Source: Parapedobacter pyrenivorans (GTDB lineage Bacteria > Bacteroidota > Bacteroidia > Sphingobacteriales > Sphingobacteriaceae). From it: a stretch of DNA of 64,000 nt. The stretch covers positions 422,718 to 486,717 of the forward strand of contig NZ_BMER01000001.1 in the NCBI RefSeq assembly GCF_014636865.1, written 5' to 3'. Positions 45,227 to 53,321 of the stretch are shown here, piece after piece; position 1 is the first letter of the stretch; each line of letters begins with the position of its first letter. The notes beneath the pieces were generated by a model, which saw only the letters and a program-made list of their open reading frames with translations, was not told the origin of the DNA and did no database searches. Position numbers and translations under genes: made by a program.

Positions 45227-46657
45227 TCAACATATCTTTATGGTTTGTATATTCAGCAGCTTACCCAGCTTTTCAATCTTCCGGGCGATATGCCCCATAC
45301 CCACAGCGCAATGGTGAGCGGGGCCATGGTTGTTCCAATCTTCTACGAATCGGCGGGCTCCTACCGGAAAACGGTACCGGCTGTTGGTATTTCCGATCTC
45401 AAGGATCGGTCCCTCCTCAGAGATCCCCTCGGCCATCAGCAGCAATAAAGTGCCGTTTGCACCTTCTACAACGGACAGCAAGGTTACGGGGCCATACTTC
45501 ACCGACATTTCCACAGCCAGACCGTTTCCCACTTTACCGTGGTATACCTGTAATGGCTTGACCTTAATCTTTCCTTCAGCGATTTGATAATGCCCGGGCC
45601 CATCATGCCCCATAAGAACGATATCGTCGTCAAAGTCCATGGCATAATATTCCGTAAATGACCCCCCTGCACCAAAGCCATCAAGTATCTTCATCGCCTG
45701 CGCGTTCTTGATTTCATACTCACCTGCCACCGGTACGCTGTTGGCCGTCAGATACGTGCTACCCAGAATAATGGAACTCATGGTGTCTTCGTTTTCTACG
45801 ATGCCCCTACCCTTGTAATAGTAAGCCAGCGAGCCCAGCTTGTAGTTGGCTACCAAGCGGTCCAATGCCAACGAAGTGCGGGCCGCGCGCTCCAATTCAT
45901 GTTGGCTACAATCGGGTTGAACGTCAAATGCAGCTTCGAAATCGGCTACCCGTGCTGTTACCTGCTGTTGCGTCACCGCCTTTCGCAATGCCGATAACTC
46001 ATCGACTTCCAAATGCTCAATATGACCTCCGAAGGTTGCTAACTGCAACGTCATATCGGTATAGATATCCAACATCCCTGAATAATAGGTACCCATCACA
46101 CCCAATCTGTTGTGTGCCATCATATTCGCTACTTTTGCGGCTTCTATCCACTCCGAAACCTCTGCCCAGCAGCGGTCATCTTCATTCAACAAACCCGTTA
46201 CCTGATGGCATCGTATTCCTGACCGTTTGAACACATTGACCAGTTCGGGCACCGGACAGGCGGAACAATAGGCCAGCCATTCGCCTGTCATGCGGTGCCG
46301 GCTCCCTAATCCATTAAAATAATCGTAATCAATAGCCGCCTTCGGTGCAAGATTCAATATAATGACGGGAATCCTGGCACGTTGCACCAGCGGAAGCACC
46401 GTGGCGGATAATGCATAGGTGGTTACATGCAGAAAAATGATATCTACATCTGCCCGACGAAAGCTATGCCCCGCATCCATGGCCTTATCCACGGAATCAA
46501 TAAGGCCCAAATTAATGACGTCAATGCCATCGCCCTCCAGCTGATGATGTACCTGCTGCAAATAGGACGACAAACGGTCTTTTAATCCTTCAAACTGGCT
46601 CCAGTAAACATCAAGCCCTATTCCGAATAAGCCGATTTTTAACGTCATCAATGGCAT
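45227..46657 (-). CDS. L-arabinose/L-fucose isomerase-family protein
   Basis: A 476-residue cytoplasmic enzyme of the AraA/FucI fold. It begins KIGLFGIGLDVYWSQF, typical of this family, with VDIIFLHVTTYALSATVLPL, and in the C-terminal catalytic domain GAGGSFTEYYAMDFDDDIVLMGHDGPGH, which overlays the AraA metal-ligand region (Glu, then His), and GPAHHCAVGMGH near the end as the last His ligand. It should convert an aldose to a ketose, but it is far enough from true AraA that the substrate cannot be named. It is the first gene of PUL2, one base ahead of the GH106-like gene, with a matching -7 promoter upstream and a divergent AraC regulator. Confidence 0.85.
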   Translation of the reverse strand: MPLMTLKIGLFGIGLDVYWSQFEGLKDRLSSYLQQVHHQLEGDGIDVINLGLIDSVDKAMDAGHSFRRADVDIIFLHVTTYALSATVLPLVQRARIPVIILNLAPKAAIDYDYFNGLGSRHRMTGEWLAYCSACPVPELVNVFKRSGIRCHQVTGLLNEDDRCWAEVSEWIEAAKVANMMAHNRLGVMGTYYSGMLDIYTDMTLQLATFGGHIEHLEVDELSALRKAVTQQQVTARVADFEAAFDVQPDCSQHELERAARTSLALDRLVANYKLGSLAYYYKGRGIVENEDTMSSIILGSTYLTANSVPVAGEYEIKNAQAMKILDGFGAGGSFTEYYAMDFDDDIVLMGHDGPGHYQIAEGKIKVKPLQVYHGKVGNGLAVEMSVKYGPVTLLSVVEGANGTLLLLMAEGISEEGPILEIGNTNSRYRFPVGARRFVEDWNNHGPAHHCAVGMGHIARKIEKLGKLLNIQTIKIC

Positions 46658-46668
46658 TGCTTTATATT

Positions 46669-46701
46669 GGTTATCATGTTACAAATGGTTACCCAAAATT
46701 A
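46669..46701 (-). promoter_or_regulatory. Candidate PUL2 promoter with GGTTAYC repeats
   Basis: On the minus strand TAATTTTG (plus positions 46694-46701) matches the -7 consensus exactly, 36 bp upstream of the isomerase ATG at 46657. No clear -33 TTG is present, which suits an activated promoter. On the plus strand GGTTATC (46669-46675) and GGTTACC (46687-46693) form direct repeats 18 bp apart beside it, possible half-sites for the divergent AraC regulator. Confidence 0.45.
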
Positions 46702-46774
46702 TTTTTATTAACTTGCCCATCCATATACGATTTGATATTACGGATATACATTTTGTCCGCCGGGAGACGTTCGT

Positions 46775-47671
46775 ATGAAAACATACCATAAATACCTACC
46801 AGTCAGTGCTGAGGATGAGAAATGGGGGTTATATATGCTGAACGCCGGAATTGGGCATATTCCGTTGTCTTCAAACTATCCCAGCACGGACCATCCATCT
46901 ACCTACTACTTCAATTGGAAAAATGGTCGTATTTTGAGTGAGTACCAGCTGATTTACATCACGCATGGCGAAGGGTCGTTCGAATCACGGACCGGAGGGA
47001 TCAAAAAGATCAAAGCGGGCTCCATTGTGATGCTGTTTCCCGATGAATGGCACCGTTATAAACCCAATGAACGCACCGGATGGACCGAATACTGGGTCGG
47101 TTTCAAAGGACCAATTGCAGACCAGCTCATTAGGAATAATTTTTTCAGCCTTCGGAAACCAATTATGCACATCGGGTTCCAAGAAGAGGTCATCGCATTT
47201 TTCAATGATATCTATGAACGTACAAAGACAGAAATGACCGGTTACCAACCCCTCATTTCTGGTGAGATATTGCATCTCTTGGGTTTCGTCTACGCGATTG
47301 GCAAGGAGAAGGCTTTTCGTCGCAACAACAACGACATGGAACAGCTTGTAAGCCAGGCAAGAATAGTTTTTCGCGAAAACACCGAAACGACCATAACAGC
47401 CGAACAGGTTGCCGACACATTAGGCATCAGTTATTCACTTTTCCGGAAAATATTCAAACAATATACGGGCATTGCCCCAGGTCAATACTTGATCCAGCTA
47501 AAGATTGAAAAGGCAAAACGACTCCTGACGCTTCCCGATAAACTCATCAAGGAAGTGGCCTATGATCTGGGATTCGACTCGTGTTTTTACTTCTCGAAAT
47601 TATTCAAGGAAAAAACGGGGTTTTCTCCCGCAAGCTACCGCAATCGGTACATGAGCTACTTCAGGTCCTAA
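46775..47671 (+). CDS. AraC-family transcriptional regulator
   Basis: A 298-residue regulator, divergent from PUL2 and so its likely activator. The N-terminal half is an AraC-type cupin sensor: LIYITHGEGSFESRTGG, KAGSIVMLFPDEWHRYKPN, GWTEYWVGFKG. The C-terminal ~100 residues hold two helix-turn-helix motifs: TAEQVADTLGISYSLFRKIF followed by KQYTGIAPGQYLIQLKIEKA, and LIKEVAYDLGFDSCFYFSKL then FKEKTGFSPASYRNRY. This is the RhaS/XylS arrangement, and the sensed molecule is probably a PUL2 sugar. Its 3' end overlaps eboF on the other strand by 11 bp. Confidence 0.93.
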   Translation: MKTYHKYLPVSAEDEKWGLYMLNAGIGHIPLSSNYPSTDHPSTYYFNWKNGRILSEYQLIYITHGEGSFESRTGGIKKIKAGSIVMLFPDEWHRYKPNERTGWTEYWVGFKGPIADQLIRNNFFSLRKPIMHIGFQEEVIAFFNDIYERTKTEMTGYQPLISGEILHLLGFVYAIGKEKAFRRNNNDMEQLVSQARIVFRENTETTITAEQVADTLGISYSLFRKIFKQYTGIAPGQYLIQLKIEKAKRLLTLPDKLIKEVAYDLGFDSCFYFSKLFKEKTGFSPASYRNRYMSYFRS

Positions 47672-49013
47672 GGCTGTCGAGTATGACATCCCTGATCGCC
47701 GTAGGCTCCAGCTCATCCTCCCACCGTTTGTGTTTGGTGATCAGCAGGGGATAATATTCCCTGGGGATGTTGATTGCGCCATGAGCGCCCTTTACCCGTG
47801 TAGCGTCAAGCGGAATTACGTCCATTACGTACCGAAATCCCAGCTTCTTCCGTAGCAGTTTGTATCCGGCCCGAAGTTTGGAAGTCATGAACATTTCTAC
47901 AGGATCGTATCCCGGTTTCTTGTGGATATCCACCACCCGGGCGTAGTCGGGTGCCACCCGGTCATCGAGCCAAAAATAATAGGTGAACCAGCTATCCGGT
48001 TTGGATACGGCCACAACATCGCCCGCCCGCTCATGGTCAAGATGATATTGCTTTTTTCCAGCGTCGTCAAGTAACAAGTCGATTCCCACCTCTCCTTCCA
48101 GCAATCTCATCACTTGTTCTTTGGTAGCTTGGTCTTTCGTATAAATGTGGGCTATTTGGTGGTCTGCTACTGCAAATGCTGCAGAAGCACCGGCATCAAG
48201 TAGCTCCAGCCCACGCTCGGTACGGATACCCAGTAAGCCCGCTTCGCGAAGGATGCGATTGATATGTATGGGCTTTGATACGGGTACAATACCATATTCC
48301 GATAATAAAATCACTTGTACCGCTTTGCGTTCATAGAAGCCCACCAGCTTTTCCAAGAGGCTATCAATTTCCCGCAATTCCTTACCGATCCCAACGGGAT
48401 CGGGCCCAAATTTCTGCTGGCAGTAGTCCAAATGGGGTAGGTATACCAAACTCAGTGTGGGATGATGCTTGTCTTCGACGTACATGGCTGCGTTGGCAAT
48501 CCATTCGGAAGATGCAATATTGGCCCCTGGGCCCCAGAAACTAAATAGCGGGAACTGCCCGAATTTTGTTTGAAGCTCATCCCGGAGGGAAGTTGGGTGG
48601 GAATAGCAATCGGGCATTTTCCGGCCATCCGCCAAGTAATTGGGCCGTGGGGTAACGGAAAAATCCGCTCCCGTATACATATTGTACCACCAAAACAGTT
48701 GAGCACAGGTAAAGCCGGGATCCATACGCTTAGCGCTATCCCACAGCGCTTCGCCCTGAACCAATTTATGGGATTGCTTCCAGAATTTTATTTCGCAATC
48801 CGTCCGGTCATACCAGCCGTTTCCAACAATGCCATGCTGCGATGGCCAAAGGCCGGTGAGGTAGGTCGTCTGCATGGATGTGGTCACTGCTGGTAGGTGA
48901 GGCTTTATCCGGCTCACGTGCGCATTTTCCATGTAGTTCTTCAAAAATGGGGTGTGTTCGCCGATTACGGCGGATGACAACCCGACAATATCGATGACAA
49001 CAGTCCTTTGCAT
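47661..49013 (-). CDS. eboF: EboF: alkaline-phosphatase-superfamily phosphodiesterase-like protein
   Basis: Last gene of the ebo operon; about 450 residues. It belongs to the type I phosphodiesterase/nucleotide pyrophosphatase group: VVIDIVGLSS at the N-terminus (metal Asp), AVTTSMQTTYLTG with the nucleophile Thr, SQHGIVGNGWYDR, LVYLPHLDYCQQKFGP (metal Asp), and KGAHGAINI (metal His). The usual SDHG motif reads SEYG here (VILLSEYGIVPV), which may be normal for EboF but departs from standard enzymes. No signal peptide, so probably cytoplasmic. I start at the ATG at 49013, directly after the eboE stop (TGATATG); an ATG at 49028 is also in frame. Substrate unknown. Confidence 0.88.
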   Translation of the reverse strand: MQRTVVIDIVGLSSAVIGEHTPFLKNYMENAHVSRIKPHLPAVTTSMQTTYLTGLWPSQHGIVGNGWYDRTDCEIKFWKQSHKLVQGEALWDSAKRMDPGFTCAQLFWWYNMYTGADFSVTPRPNYLADGRKMPDCYSHPTSLRDELQTKFGQFPLFSFWGPGANIASSEWIANAAMYVEDKHHPTLSLVYLPHLDYCQQKFGPDPVGIGKELREIDSLLEKLVGFYERKAVQVILLSEYGIVPVSKPIHINRILREAGLLGIRTERGLELLDAGASAAFAVADHQIAHIYTKDQATKEQVMRLLEGEVGIDLLLDDAGKKQYHLDHERAGDVVAVSKPDSWFTYYFWLDDRVAPDYARVVDIHKKPGYDPVEMFMTSKLRAGYKLLRKKLGFRYVMDVIPLDATRVKGAHGAINIPREYYPLLITKHKRWEDELEPTAIRDVILDSLRT

Positions 49014-49014
49014 A

Positions 49015-50235
49015 TCAGTGATGGTCAATAAATTGATGAAGAACCCAGTTTAGCTCGCGTGAAATGGATTCGGCGATCGGGCGTTGCACTTGTTCGGGCA
49101 ACACACCCCAGGTATAGGTTTCCACTTCGAGGTGATTGCTCCGACGGCTGTGTTTATGAATATCCAGTACCTGTAAGATATCCGACTGGGTCGATTTCAG
49201 CGTTCCCAGATCTTCCAGGAAGATCGGAACATGGAAATGCGAGCGCCATTCCGTGACCTGCTCTTCAAAAAGCCCCGTTTGTGCCTCCGGAAGGTCCCTG
49301 AAACGGACCAACAGACCATCGCTATGCTTTGCAATGACCTGATGCAGGTAGGTTGGCTCATCAAATGCCATAAAAGCGTCGCCGAGTACCTTTCGCGCTC
49401 GCTTATCCGCCGGCATTGCGGCTTTGATCGCTGCGCTGATCTGAAACTTCCCGATCTGGATGCCCTGCTGAGCCAACGCCTCGACCACCACGTGATGATC
49501 CTCATAGCCGAGGGCAAAATGGCAAACGTCGTAGCAAAGCCTGATGTGATGCTTAATCGCCTGTTCGGCCTCCGCGCGTGTAATGCCCAGCTGGTTTGAT
49601 AATAGCTGCATACCCTCCGGCACCAATTCGTTTACATACCACGCGATAAACTCCTCGCCCGTCTCCAGCACACCATCCGGCTCCGGTTCAATATCCAAGT
49701 GCAGATCTTTCCCTTGTTCCTGCCTTATTTGGTAAAGGTAAGCTGCTACCTCAACGATGTGCCGGGTCGCCTGTTGTCGCATACCCTGCCGCGTTGCCCC
49801 ATCATCGGCATACTGATATCGGTATCCAAGCGGTGAGGTAGAGATTCCGCCATCCATACCATCGGGCAATAGCTCCGCTAGAATAACAAAGAGCCGCTTG
49901 GTATAGTGCAGACGCGCTGTAGTAGTCCAGTCTGGCGTATGGACATGCTCCTTTACTACCGTACCGTGGAATGCACCAAAGGGAAAACCATTCATTGTAA
50001 AGACATAGCCCCCAACATCCCCCAGCCAATCCATGAATTCGGCAAGCCGCGCGGGTTCTGTTAATGTGCGACTGGCTCTATCGGCCAGTCTCAGGCCAAT
50101 GCCCATGGGCTGGCTAGGCGATACCGCCTGCTTGATGACGGGAAAATGGGTCTTTAGCGATTCGAAATGCTCGTCCCACGCTTCACCACCATGAATATTC
50201 GTACAATAGGTCAGTTGCCCGTATTCCGTGATCAT
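49015..50235 (-). CDS. eboE: EboE: TIM-barrel metabolite-traffic protein
   Basis: A 406-residue protein of the EboE family, related to xylose-isomerase-like TIM barrels. Characteristic are the N-terminal LTYCTNIHGGEAWDEHFESL, MGIGLRLADRASRTL, FTMNGFPFGAFHGTVVKEHVH, DWTTTARLHYTKRL, DLHLDIEPEPDGVLE and LCYDVCHFALGYED (possible metal ligands), and a C-terminal VETYTWGVLPE. No signal peptide is present. In cyanobacteria the ebo genes are needed for export of the scytonemin monomer, and the family carries the name 'metabolite traffic protein', but no reaction is established for EboE. It lies one base after eboD and abuts eboF, so it is surely co-transcribed. Confidence 0.93.
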   Translation of the reverse strand: MITEYGQLTYCTNIHGGEAWDEHFESLKTHFPVIKQAVSPSQPMGIGLRLADRASRTLTEPARLAEFMDWLGDVGGYVFTMNGFPFGAFHGTVVKEHVHTPDWTTTARLHYTKRLFVILAELLPDGMDGGISTSPLGYRYQYADDGATRQGMRQQATRHIVEVAAYLYQIRQEQGKDLHLDIEPEPDGVLETGEEFIAWYVNELVPEGMQLLSNQLGITRAEAEQAIKHHIRLCYDVCHFALGYEDHHVVVEALAQQGIQIGKFQISAAIKAAMPADKRARKVLGDAFMAFDEPTYLHQVIAKHSDGLLVRFRDLPEAQTGLFEEQVTEWRSHFHVPIFLEDLGTLKSTQSDILQVLDIHKHSRRSNHLEVETYTWGVLPEQVQRPIAESISRELNWVLHQFIDHH

Positions 50236-50236
50236 A

Positions 50237-51397
50237 TCAACTTACTAAGTTAACACCTTCCTGCAATGCCGCAGCCGCTCGCAATACCCGCTCTTTGTCT
50301 AACTCGTGGACCTCTACGCCCCGCCCGATTCCCTGCAGCAGCATGATGGTAAGTCGACCACCAAGATGCTCCCGGAATTCCTCCAGGCCGGTTAGCAACG
50401 GATGGGTCGTACCATTTCCTTCCAGCAAGGGATGGAAAATCGGCAACCCAAGTTTCTGGAATAACGTCAGCACCCGCTGCGCATCTCCGGGGTGCAGCCT
50501 ATCCGTGATCGCCGAATATACGGTATCCAGCGCGATACCGATTGCCACAGCTTCTCCATGCAACACTTCGAAACCAGAAAGCTGCTCCAATTTATGTGCG
50601 CTCCAGTGGCCAAAGTCCAACGGTCTGGAAGAACCGAACTCAAAGGGGTCTGCTCCCGCAATGTGCTGGAGGTGCAATTCGGCACACCGGAAAATGAGGT
50701 AGTCCATGACATCGCTATCCCGCCTACGCAAACGATCGGCATGTGCTTCGATCCATTCGAAAAATGCCGCATCCTTGATCAGTGCTACTTTTACCGCTTC
50801 AGAAATTCCGGAGGCCCAAGCGCGATCGTTGAGTGTCAGCAAAAACAGGTTATCGTTAAAGACAGCCACTGGCGGGCTGAACGTGCCAACAAAGTTCTTC
50901 TTCCCGCTGTAATTAATTCCATTCTTTACACCCATCCCCGAGTCGTTTTGGGCAAGTACCGTAGTAGGTACACGGATGTGCCTGATGCCACGGTGGGCTA
51001 TTGCCGATGCATAGCCCACTGCATCAAGTACCGCGCCGCCACCAATAGCCATGATATACGAATGACGGTCTATGCCATGGCGGTCTACGGCTTCGATGAT
51101 GCGATCTACGTTTTCCCGACTGTTTTTGATAAGCTCTCCGCCCGGAACAATCATAATCTCTCCAATCAGGTCCACAGCGGGCTTATCGCGAAAATAATCA
51201 TGTATGCGCTCTGCCAGTATGGGATGGTGCTTTGCCACCCCTTCGTCCAGCACCACGAGAAGCTTTGGTACTGCGTCTTCCAGGCGCTCTGAAAAAAAAC
51301 GGCCGAGTAATGGATTTTCCGGTGTAAATAACCCGGCCGTAAAATGGATATCATATCGGTAAGTAACCGAAAATTGCTGTTTAATAATAGGCTTCAT
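50237..51397 (-). CDS. eboD: EboD: 3-dehydroquinate-synthase-like sugar phosphate cyclase
   Basis: 386 residues from the ATG at 51397 (MKPIIKQQFSVTYRYDIHFT); the frame is open further up but overlaps eboC. The NAD site reads IMAIGGGAVLDAVGYASA and IRVPTTVLAQNDSGMGVKNG. The three zinc ligands are kept: Glu200 (SGISEAVKV), His263 (LDFGHWSAH) and His279 (VLHGEAVAIG). Around the second, dehydroquinate synthase has LNxGHTFGH, while this protein has LDFGHWSAH, with Asp for Asn, Trp for Thr and the expected Arg shifted by one. It is thus a cyclase-family enzyme with a changed substrate pocket, not AroB. It lies 7 bp after eboC. Confidence 0.93.
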   Translation of the reverse strand: MKPIIKQQFSVTYRYDIHFTAGLFTPENPLLGRFFSERLEDAVPKLLVVLDEGVAKHHPILAERIHDYFRDKPAVDLIGEIMIVPGGELIKNSRENVDRIIEAVDRHGIDRHSYIMAIGGGAVLDAVGYASAIAHRGIRHIRVPTTVLAQNDSGMGVKNGINYSGKKNFVGTFSPPVAVFNDNLFLLTLNDRAWASGISEAVKVALIKDAAFFEWIEAHADRLRRRDSDVMDYLIFRCAELHLQHIAGADPFEFGSSRPLDFGHWSAHKLEQLSGFEVLHGEAVAIGIALDTVYSAITDRLHPGDAQRVLTLFQKLGLPIFHPLLEGNGTTHPLLTGLEEFREHLGGRLTIMLLQGIGRGVEVHELDKERVLRAAAALQEGVNLVS

Positions 51398-51404
51398 AGA
51401 CTCA

Positions 51405-52292
51405 CTAAGTAACTGCAAACAACTTGGCCATCCAACTAGATAGCGGGAACAGCAGTAACGTGGCAAATGCCAACGGCCACATACCTGCTGCCGCCGCCCA
51501 AGCTGCATTCAAAAAAATCAATCCGATCACGCCGTGCTTGACCGACTTCCGGATGTCACCGGATTTTAGCGTTTGCATGGCCTTCACCAGTGGCGGAAAT
51601 ACAAAACACACAAATGGCAGCAACATGCCAGCACCCCACACACCACCGTGGTAATACAGGCCAAATGCTGCAACGCATCCCACCACGATGGCGTACAACG
51701 TAGCCGAAAAAAGCAACGGCATCCGCTGCCCGCCATGCACTTCACCACGACTTATCGTTGTCACGGCTGCAATATAAATTACGGGAACGCCGGCCAAGAA
51801 CCAAACCTGATCCAAAGCCATGAGCGAGTAGCTCATCCCAAGTAGCAGATTCAGCCCCCGGCACAATCCCATCGCCAACGGACCGGTAAGGGAGTGGTGT
51901 TTGGCCCATCGGTCATAGATCAAGCACATCAGCACAATGGCCATTGCAATCAATACCGCTGATAGGCCGACACACCAAGCTGCGACCATTCCCACAAGAA
52001 ACAACGCCGCCCCTAGTCCTACGGCTCCTCGCATAGAAGCCCGGCCACTTGGGAGTGGTCGTTCGGGCCGCTCGCTCGCATCGAGGTCGGCGTCAAACAC
52101 ATCATTGAACACCACGCCGCCGCCGTATAGCCCAACCGTGGACACCATCAGCGCTAGCAGTGCAGGCCAATCAACGGTTGCCGACACCGGAACAAACAGC
52201 AAAGCGATGGCTACGCCGGCTAAGATATCCGATACGGCGGTGACGATATTCGCCGGTCGCATCAGTTGTAAATACGCCTTTATGCTTCCCAT
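51405..52292 (-). CDS. eboC: EboC: UbiA-like membrane prenyltransferase
   Basis: A 295-residue integral membrane protein with eight or nine hydrophobic segments. The first Asp-rich motif, VVFNDVFDADLDASE (NDxxDxxxD, residues 63-71), followed by RPERPLPSGR, is diagnostic for UbiA prenyltransferases and binds Mg-diphosphate. The second conserved loop, YDRWAKHHSLTGPLAMGLCRG, is shorter and less acidic than in MenA/UbiA. The enzyme should attach a prenyl group to a polar acceptor at the inner membrane; the acceptor is not known and could be a product of the cyclase EboD. It lies 6 bp after eboB and 7 bp before eboD. Context makes the ebo assignment more likely than a quinone or heme-O role. Confidence 0.93.
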   Translation of the reverse strand: MGSIKAYLQLMRPANIVTAVSDILAGVAIALLFVPVSATVDWPALLALMVSTVGLYGGGVVFNDVFDADLDASERPERPLPSGRASMRGAVGLGAALFLVGMVAAWCVGLSAVLIAMAIVLMCLIYDRWAKHHSLTGPLAMGLCRGLNLLLGMSYSLMALDQVWFLAGVPVIYIAAVTTISRGEVHGGQRMPLLFSATLYAIVVGCVAAFGLYYHGGVWGAGMLLPFVCFVFPPLVKAMQTLKSGDIRKSVKHGVIGLIFLNAAWAAAAGMWPLAFATLLLFPLSSWMAKLFAVT

Positions 52293-52298
52293 CGGAGC

Positions 52299-53279
52299 TT
52301 AGGAAATGATAATGGACCCGGTATCCCTGCGCGGCTGCTGACCACCGCGCAATATGGAATTGCCCTCAAACTTCTGCCCTTGGTCGACGTCGATTTTTTC
52401 ATTTAACAGGCCTTCGTCCAACTGGCCGCTTTGTGCAAATGCTGTAATCGCATTTTTATAACAGACCAATTCGATAGCTACTTTGGAAATCCCACTCTTG
52501 ACCATCAACGCAGCAGTTTTGGGCACGGCCAACGGGTCACTGATCCCCCAATCGGCAGCGGAATTTACCATGATGCGTTCGGGGCCGTACTCCTTGACAA
52601 TTTGCACCATACGCTCGTTACCCATTTTGGTGAAGGGATAGATGGTGAAGGCAGCCCAAAATCCCTTGTCAAGCACCTCCTTTACCGTCTCCTCCGTATT
52701 ATGGTCAATGATGACCATGCCCGGATCGAGCCCATGTTCAAGTGCAATATCCATGCTACGGGAAGTACCCCGGGTTTTGTCTCGATGCGGCGTATGCACC
52801 TGTACCGGAAGACCGGCTTCCTTTGCCAGCTCAAGTTGTAGGCGATAATACTTTTCTTCAGCCGCTGTTTGGTCGTCAAACCCGATTTCACCAACGCCGA
52901 CCACCCCTTCCTTATAGATATAGAACGGCAGCAGCTCCATCACTGCTTCAGCCAACGCTTCATTGTTTGCCTCCCGCGAATTCAGGCCGATGGTACAAAA
53001 GTGACGAATCCCGAACTGGGATGCTCTAAAACGCTCCCATCCAACAAGACTGCTGTAATAGTCGCGGAACGTATCGATGCCAGTACGGGGCTGCCCCAGC
53101 CAAAACGCGGGTTCGATCAAACCGACAATACCCGCATCAGCCATCGACTGGTAGTCATCGGTAGTCCGCGACACCATGTGGATATGCGGATCAAAAAACC
53201 TCAACCCTTTAACTAATTCTAAATCCAACGCGATGCGCTGCCCCATAGACGCGCGATCCTGCTCATGATAACTGCACAT
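52299..53279 (-). CDS. eboB: EboB: TatD-family metal-dependent hydrolase
   Basis: A 326-residue amidohydrolase-superfamily protein with a complete metal site: His32 and His34 (FFDPHIHM), Glu131 (GVGEIGFD), His162 (PVQVHTPH), His193 (IIDHNTEETV) and Asp243 (NSAADWGISDP). This is the TatD pattern, so a hydrolytic activity on a small phosphorylated or ester substrate is likely. The start may also be the in-frame ATG twelve codons in (MGQRIALDL). It follows eboA by 42 bp and precedes eboC by 6 bp. In the known ebo clusters this is the second gene, as here. No signal peptide, so cytoplasmic. Confidence 0.93.
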   Translation of the reverse strand: MCSYHEQDRASMGQRIALDLELVKGLRFFDPHIHMVSRTTDDYQSMADAGIVGLIEPAFWLGQPRTGIDTFRDYYSSLVGWERFRASQFGIRHFCTIGLNSREANNEALAEAVMELLPFYIYKEGVVGVGEIGFDDQTAAEEKYYRLQLELAKEAGLPVQVHTPHRDKTRGTSRSMDIALEHGLDPGMVIIDHNTEETVKEVLDKGFWAAFTIYPFTKMGNERMVQIVKEYGPERIMVNSAADWGISDPLAVPKTAALMVKSGISKVAIELVCYKNAITAFAQSGQLDEGLLNEKIDVDQGQKFEGNSILRGGQQPRRDTGSIIIS

Positions 53280-53321
53280 TACTTTTAATTATATCTCCGT
53301 TTGCTGTTGTATCCATCTCCA

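Noticed and set aside
50492-51292. Plus-strand frame of 266 codons opposite eboD
   Set aside because: It is opposite the NAD and zinc motifs of the cyclase; no domain is visible in it.
50237-51397. Calling this gene aroB (shikimate pathway)
   Set aside because: The LNxGHTFGH region is changed to LDFGHWSAH, and it is one gene in a six-gene ebo operon.
51405-52292. Calling this gene menA or ubiA for quinone biosynthesis
   Set aside because: No quinone genes are near, the second Asp-rich motif is weak, and the flanking genes fit EboB and EboD.
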